Below, in pieces: positions 62,101 through 64,000 of a DNA stretch of 64,000 nt (position 1 is its first letter; each line of letters starts with the position of its first letter). This stretch comes from Cranoglanis bouderius. Taxonomy: Eukaryota > Chordata > Actinopteri > Siluriformes > Cranoglanididae. The notes beneath the pieces are model-generated. The model saw only the letters and a program-made list of their open reading frames with translations. It did not search any database and was not told the DNA's origin. Location of the stretch: contig CM042539.1 of NCBI GenBank assembly GCA_023630585.1, positions 30,903,255-30,967,254 on the forward strand, in the 5' to 3' direction. The translations under genes were made by a program, and so were the position numbers.

Positions 62101-63386
62101 CGTACCAACATTCAAAGTCCCTACTTTCAGTCCTAAACTCCTGCCTTTCCTCTTCTCTCTCTGCCTACGGACAGGCCTTCCTCCTCTAACACACCTTCCT
62201 CCTCTCCTTCTTCGACCAACAGTAGCCCAATTTCCACCAGTGGCCTGTAGGTCAACGGCACCGATGGTGGTCGTTGTTAACCCGGGCCCCGACCGATCCG
62301 GTATGGAAGTCATGTTAGTGATTCGCGTATTGAATTTGGCAAAAGTTTTACGTCGGATGCCCTTCCTGACACAACCCTCTCTATTTATCCGGGCTTGGGA
62401 CCGGCACAAAAAGTACACTGGCTTGTGACCTCCTGTGGCTAGATTACACTGGAGACTCCTTCCATAAATTTTAAATAAACTGAAAACTTCACCATTCAGT
62501 GCATTGTATATTAGGTTCCAAATGTCTGAGTCGTCCACAATATTAGTTGTACTTATATTCTGAGAAACAAATGCATTTTTACTAGTGTTTTTTTTTTCTT
62601 CAACAATACTCATCATTCTTCACTAAAAGTGGAAACAAGTTGGTTCTTTCTTACCGATTAAAGGTCATATGGAAGGAGTGTACATTTGCCCCTTTAAGCA
62701 AAACCGATGGTATCACAACAATTTTTTTTTTAAATGCTGAAGATTGATATCTTATGAAACATAGACACATATAAAACCGATTCTTCTTTAAATCATGTAT
62801 ACTTACATACCAATTATCATGTGAGTAATATAATTACTCACATCTCATATAATGAGATAAATGTGTACACATTGGGTGATCTAACATGTCTACGCCCAGA
62901 GCCACTGGCCACGCTGGCTGGAGCGTACCATGACGTTACAGGACAGCGTCTAGACGTGATGTGGCATGGCTTACTGGACCTGTGGAGCCGAGACCTGGAG
63001 CAGATGCTGCCTGCAATTCTCCATAATCACCACCTGAGGACACCATCCATAACTGCTCTCCAGACTGCCATCACTGCACTGGACCTGGTGAGATGAGGAC
63101 AGTTCATGTAAATCCTGGCTTCTCCTGTTCTACACTGCACACTCTGTGTTACTTATTACTGTTAACAATGTTATTTATTACTCATTTGACTGTGTGAACA
63201 CTCAAATTCCAGTCAAACTTAATGTCATGCTGTTACATTAATTAGTGTAAAAAGTGTGAATAAAGCATTCCGTTGGCACTTTTTTCAGGTCATGCAGCAC
63301 ACAGTCCAGTGGGCTGAGTCCAGATTCGCCATGATGTTAGTAGGATTTAGAAGACAGCTTGCTTTCATGTACAAGTTCTCTGAAAG
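35564..63386 (+). CDS. Large lipid transfer protein (apolipophorin/apoB/vitellogenin superfamily), partial at 3' end
   Basis: Fifty-six exons were read, all with consistent phases and no stop, giving ~2,721 codons before the window ends. The protein has a signal peptide (MSLSRLLMLWDLLILLLISIF), an N-terminal lipid-transfer module with superfamily signatures (VWALNIKRAILSMLQ; YGTCISSYELKG), a helical domain, a lipid-cradle sheet region (LPSLSGLPIKLNINM), then >1,500 residues of beta-rich repeats and a helical tail. Members load lipid in the ER and are secreted as lipoprotein or yolk particles, so that role is inferred here. Length already exceeds vitellogenin and MTP, leaving apoB- or apolipophorin-like forms. 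The dense small exons argue against a typical apoB gene, whose lipid-binding half sits in giant exons. No von Willebrand D domain was met before the edge. The exon blocks are described in separate entries. The gene starts at ATG 35564; an earlier in-frame start lacks a signal peptide at its tip. Confidence 0.88.
35760..36430 (+). repeat. Interspersed intronic repeat, near-complete copy
   Basis: Opens with GGAATAAAACACTTGAGGGC and CTGTTATAGGCAAA, and contains CTATAAACAGTCATTCCC and TTACAAAGCGCTGACACTAG followed by GACTCCTTCC. It ends with GCTGTTATATTAAATTAATC and ACACCTTCTGAC. Lies in intron 1 of the lipid-transfer gene. Confidence 0.7.
36835..36909 (+). repeat. SINE 3' tail fragment
   Basis: CCTGGGATAGGCTCCAGGCT, GTAGGATAAGCGGTATGGAA and a GGAT repeat, the same tail as at 15526 and 50246. 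Confidence 0.75.
36930..37490 (+). repeat. Interspersed intronic repeat, long copy
   Basis: Contains TTATAGTTATATGTAATGCT, GTATAAACAGTCAACAA, ATTACAAAGTGCTGAGACTG, CATACAAGTCCCTG, GAGTGCATTAATATAAACT, GCTGTTATAGAAAAGTAATC and CTGACCAATCAGAATCAAGC. The order is the same as in the 35760 and 16890 copies. Confidence 0.7.
39501..41791 (+). other. Lipid-transfer protein, exons 9-15: helical domain (residues ~324-665)
   Basis: Exons: 39501-39604, 39747-39912, 39998-40183, 40266-40412, 41102-41246, 41393-41551, 41673-41791. The sequence shows paired-helix repeats typical of the superfamily's horseshoe domain: LLEALPACGSEACIQF, LLHVLKAVENIGLPELIPQL, PVQLRLAAVQAFRRIPCHR, VEIRIAAYQQLMYCPDQE, SFVWSHLFNM and ISKYFEVEPWKYSSHM. 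The spacing of conserved Cys and of the 'R.AA..' and 'W.YS' elements matches apoB and apolipophorin. Confidence 0.87.
40460..40800 (+). repeat. Interspersed repeat, second copy of the 28835 family
   Basis: Shares CTATTTTCTCCCAGTTTGG, GCTACCAACCAGGGAG, CTGCTGTTCATGCTATGTCA, GGAGGAAAGTGC and GTGGCTGTGGCACTGTCTAG, ending in ATTCAAACTCATGATT. Sits in the intron between exons 12 and 13 of the lipid-transfer gene. Confidence 0.6.
41881..44045 (+). other. Lipid-transfer protein, exons 16-24: lipid-cradle sheets (residues ~666-1131)
   Basis: Exons: 41881-42099, 42197-42340, 42416-42600, 42700-42882, 42968-43050, 43141-43310, 43404-43557, 43677-43756, 43865-44045. Exon 16 has a hydrophilic insert with a basic run KKKQKR at residues ~704-709. 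Exon 18 carries LPSLSGLPIKLNINMS, the counterpart of the LPTxxGLPL motif of vitellogenin and apoB. Exons 22-23 carry the GQFDELNGQRSGRAEILIDD block typical of apolipophorin-type proteins. Two boundaries are weaker: the exon 17 acceptor (GAAAG|AGG, chosen because other frames hit stops) and the exon 20 donor (GTACTC). Exon 24 ends in a GC donor. Confidence 0.82.
44046..44756 (+). other. Intron with a non-canonical GC donor
   Basis: Exon 24 ends TTTTCAG|GCAAGA and exon 25 begins after CCACAG. No GT donor keeps the frame before the in-frame stop at about 44072, and the phases (1 to 1) match exactly. AG|GCAAG is the known consensus for the minor GC-AG class. The intron also holds AGGTTCC/GAACCCT repeat sequence (44115-44220). 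Confidence 0.75.
45647..45968 (-). repeat. tRNA-derived SINE, minus strand
   Basis: Read on the minus strand it starts GGCATGGTGGCATAGTGGTT (tRNA-like A box), continues GTTTGCCTCGCACC, GGGGGTTTGAATCCCACC (B box) and CTTCCGGGTACTCTGG. It ends with GTAGGATAGGCGGTATGGAA and ATGGATGG. From memory it resembles the catfish Mermaid SINE. A plus-strand tail remnant (CTGGGATAGGCTCTGGATCC) adjoins it at 45612-45645. Confidence 0.75.
47926..48010 (+). repeat. Terminal fragment of the interspersed intronic repeat family
   Basis: ATAAAATGCTTGGAGGTGTT, ATAGGAAAATAATCAACAAT and GGGGTG, followed by CCTATAACAACAATTTGCC. Matches the first ~100 bp of copies at 53645 and 59060. Confidence 0.65.
49985..50332 (+). 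repeat. tRNA-derived SINE, full length, plus strand
   Basis: Head GGGGCATGGTGGCTTAGTGG and TTTGCCTCACACCTCCG, then GGTTTCCTCCAGGTGCCCTG, a GTGTGTGAATGGGTGTGTGA-like tract, CCTGCTATGGGTTGGCACCC and the tail GTAGGATAAGCGGTACAGAA plus (GGAT)n. From memory it resembles the catfish Mermaid SINE, the best taxonomic clue in the window. Located in an intron of the lipid-transfer gene. Confidence 0.8.
52205..52330 (+). repeat. Short palindromic copy of the intronic repeat terminus
   Basis: GGAATAAAACGGTGCTGTTA, TAGAAAAGTAATCAGTGGCG, then the inverted CAATAACAGCACATCCTGAA and CCTCTTATACCACAG. The two halves are partial inverted repeats around GTGCTGTTAT/ATAACAGCAC. Confidence 0.65.
53640..54140 (+). 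repeat. Interspersed intronic repeat, full-length copy
   Basis: AGCAATAAAACACATGGTGC, CTGTTATAGGAAAATAATCA, a TTATACAACAGTAATTTGCC inversion, CAGAAATAAACAGTCATTTA, AGTGCATTAATATAAATTAA and CACTTCCTGACTAATCCG. About 500 bp, non-coding, in the intron between exons 47 and 48. Confidence 0.7.
56100..56162. repeat. (GT)n microsatellite
   Basis: About 30 GT units ending in GCGCGC, starting 38 bp after the exon 49 donor of the lipid-transfer gene. Confidence 0.95.
56330..56720 (+). repeat. Interspersed intronic repeat, diverged copy
   Basis: Contains TTATAGTAGCTATAAACAG, CTCTTGAAGTTAATAAGACA, ATAGCTGCTGTTATACAAAA and TTTCTGACCAATCAGAATCC in the family order, just upstream of exon 50. A further terminal fragment (GCTGCTGTTCTAGAAAATGA) is at 57037-57075. 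Confidence 0.6.
59060..59334 (+). repeat. Interspersed intronic repeat, left part (split by LINE)
   Basis: Begins AAGAAATAAAACAAGACGGA, then TTTTCCTATAACAGCACATC, CTATAAACAGTCATTCCC and TGCTACAAACCACTGACACT, and is broken exactly after GGAG. The family sequence resumes at 62446 with ACACTGGAGACTCCTTCCAT. The LINE therefore inserted into a pre-existing copy. Confidence 0.75.
59326..59334. other. Target site duplication of the LINE (ACACTGGAG), left copy
   Basis: ACACTGGAG here and at 62446-62454 flank the LINE on both sides. In uninterrupted family members (e.g. near 17118) the same nine bases occur once. Confidence 0.85.
59335..62445 (-). mobile_element. RTE-type non-LTR retrotransposon (LINE), 3.1 kb, nearly full length but disrupted
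   Basis: Orientation is opposite to the host gene. An APE-type endonuclease is followed by reverse transcriptase and a C-terminal GRRPRGRPKRRFMDVV segment. The 3' end reads GCTGTGGCGACCCCTGAAGG then GAACAGCCGAAAGG, a sequence common at teleost RTE tails. A 9-bp ACACTGGAG duplication flanks it. No poly(A) tail is seen, which fits RTE elements. The reading frame is broken in the endonuclease, so it is probably not autonomous. Confidence 0.88.
59360..61498 (-). CDS. LINE reverse transcriptase (RTE clade), long open frame of 712 codons
   Basis: Continuous frame from just after the endonuclease to the element's 3' end. Fingers and palm motifs appear in order: GPDDIPVEVWKCLGE, KNKGDVQSCGNYRGIKLMSH, YGFMPRKSTTDAIFALR, VFVDLEKVYDRVPREELW (usual A of KAYD is V here), GLHQGSALSPFLFAVVLDRL, the catalytic FADDIVIC, and SRSKTEYM with FKYLGSTV. 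The C-terminal part has ARLRWFVHVQRR and RPRGRPKRRFMDV. The reverse transcriptase copies the element's RNA at a nicked target site. Its own initiation codon is not expected: it is the 3' portion of one larger protein, separated from the endonuclease by frame breaks. Confidence 0.88.
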   Translation of the reverse strand: MVGESVARQHRMVVCKMTLVVRQMKRAKAEQKTKWWKLENEECCAVFREELRQALGGQEVLPDDWTPTAKVIRETGRKVLGVSSGRRKEDKETWWWNEEVQESIQKKRLARKKWNSERTEESRQEYREMQREVKIEVAKAKQKAYEDMYARLDSKEGERDLYRLVRQRDRDGKDVQQVRVIKDRDGNMLTGDRRVRERWKEYFEELMNEENDRERRVVEANIVEQEVERISKGEVRRALKRMQRGKVVGPDDIPVEVWKCLGEMAVEFLTRLFNEVLESERMPEAWRSVLVPIFKNKGDVQSCGNYRGIKLMSHTMKFWERVVEARLRGEVSICEQQYGFMPRKSTTDAIFALRMLMEKYREGQKELHCVFVDLEKVYDRVPREELWYCMRRSGVAEKYVRMVQDMYESSRTMVRCAVGATEEFTVKVGLHQGSALSPFLFAVVLDRLTDEVRQESPWTMMFADDIVICSESREQVEESLERWRFALERRGMKVSRSKTEYMCVNERDPRGTVRLQGEEIKKVQDFKYLGSTVQSNGECGKEVKKRVQAGWNGWRKVSGLLCDKKVPARMKGKVYRTVVRPAMLYGLETVALRKRQEEELEVAELKMLRFSLGVTRMDRIRNEYIRGTAHVRCFGDKVREARLRWFVHVQRRESEYIGKRMLRLELPGRRPRGRPKRRFMDVVKEDMKVVGLREEDAGDRARWRQMIRCGDP
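61505..62616 (-). pseudogene. LINE AP-endonuclease domain, frameshifted
   Basis: The first part (62160-61720 on the minus strand) shows LKVGTLNVGTMTGKGRELVD, NILCVQETRWKG (catalytic Glu), NGVGVILKEEF and LNVVSAYAPQ. Just before the expected GDLN motif the frame changes (about 61705-61740). It resumes as MGRFGLQVRNPEGQRLVDFA...TQVDYILCKH until a stop at 61505. The reverse-transcriptase frame then starts at 61498. At least two frame-disrupting changes separate the parts. Codons upstream of ~62445 belong to flanking repeat, not to the LINE. Confidence 0.82.
62446..62600 (+). repeat. Interspersed intronic repeat, right part (after LINE)
   Basis: Starts with the second ACACTGGAG followed by ACTCCTTCCATAAATTTTAA and ATAAACTG, as in unbroken copies. 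The remainder decays into AT-rich sequence. Confidence 0.7.
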
Positions 63387-64000
63387 GTGGGATTGCAAAA
63401 TGGGTGTGAAATGGTTTGTACCTGTTGTATAATGCATGAACTACATATAAAATATGAACGCTGTACTGATTTTCTTAGGATGACATAAAAAAAACATTTT
63501 GATGTGGTTCAAATGGTACTAATTTTCATGTGCATAGTAATTTCATTGACTCAGTATCAGTCATCGAAAATATATTGTAATATATCTTATAGGTACTGTA
63601 TAAGCAGTATTAACAGTTGCACCATGAGAATGCAGGATTGTAGGAAATAGAAACAAAATAACAAACAAAACAACAACAAAATACAAAATATGTTTAAGGA
63701 ATGGTGAGCCCATGGTTGTAACCCTATTTTCAAACTAGCAACCAAGAAAGCAACATACTTTTTTTTTTTCTATGCGCATGATCAACAGGGAGCCGCAATT
63801 TCAGTGATGGCAGCAAGAAACAAAATTACATTTGAATAGATATTTTCTTAATTCTATTGATTCCTCAGACCAATCCTATGGCATATTTTGTCCAACATTT
63901 CTTCAGTTCCCCACTCGTAACTTTAGTTCCTATCTGCAGTTAGTTCCCATTTAAGTGGCTGCAACACACCTGCAACGACAAAGCACAAATGCTTGACTTG
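63387..64000. other. Intronic sequence to the window edge
   Basis: AT-rich with A and T runs. I see no further exon of the lipid-transfer gene and no other feature. Confidence 0.6.

Larger units (their letters stand above)
58532..63386 (+). other. Lipid-transfer protein, exons 54-56: helical C-terminal segment, cut by window edge
   Basis: Exons: 58532-58736, 62900-63087, 63289-63386. The residues are strongly helical and amphipathic (HAILHVTRRAENLLLQRAP, LPRTLQILQHMSQLVQQEL, HGLLDLWSRDLEQMLPAIL). The intron between 58736 and 62900 (4.2 kb) houses the RTE-type LINE, yet the phase across it is kept (A|AG). After 63386 the donor GTGGGA follows. No further exon was recognised in the last 600 bp, so the gene continues beyond the window. 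Confidence 0.78.

Overview
This is vertebrate nuclear DNA, almost certainly a teleost fish and probably a catfish. It has short GT-AG introns, AT-rich spacers, many microsatellites, and dense fish-type repeats. The repeats include tRNA-derived SINEs ending in a GGATAAGCGGTA...(GGAT)n tail, which from memory resemble catfish Mermaid-type SINEs. No prokaryotic gene, CRISPR array or RNA gene was found.

Layout. (1) 1-3900: upstream DNA with MITE-like repeats and a (TA)n tract. (2) 3952-11772 (+): a nine-exon gene for a ~979-residue PDZ protein that looks like KIAA1614. (3) 12405-19782 (+): a complete 12-exon procollagen galactosyltransferase (COLGALT2-like, 636 aa, ending RDEL), starting only ~630 bp after gene 2 stops. 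(4) 24680-27346 (-): a two-exon Kruppel-like factor of the KLF9/13/16 group, in a CpG-rich island and convergent with gene 3. (5) 28-35.5 kb: gene-free, repeat-rich DNA. It holds a 1,087-bp palindromic element with a 5-bp target duplication and, next to it, a decayed Tc1/mariner-like element. (6) 35564-63386 and beyond (+): at least 56 small exons that join in one open frame of ~2,720 codons, encoding a secreted large lipid transfer protein (vitellogenin/apoB/apolipophorin superfamily). The 3' end lies outside the window. A 3.1-kb RTE-type LINE (-) sits in one of its introns, nested inside another repeat.

How the genes relate. Genes 2 and 3 are ordinary vertebrate genes whose human relatives, as I recall, both lie on 1q25, so this pair may be old synteny. 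The lipid transfer gene is the most notable item: it has the N-terminal lipid-transfer module of apoB and vitellogenin, but it is cut into ~50-220-nt exons throughout, unlike the giant exons of APOB. All exon coordinates come from reading splice signals and checking frame by hand. No database search was possible.
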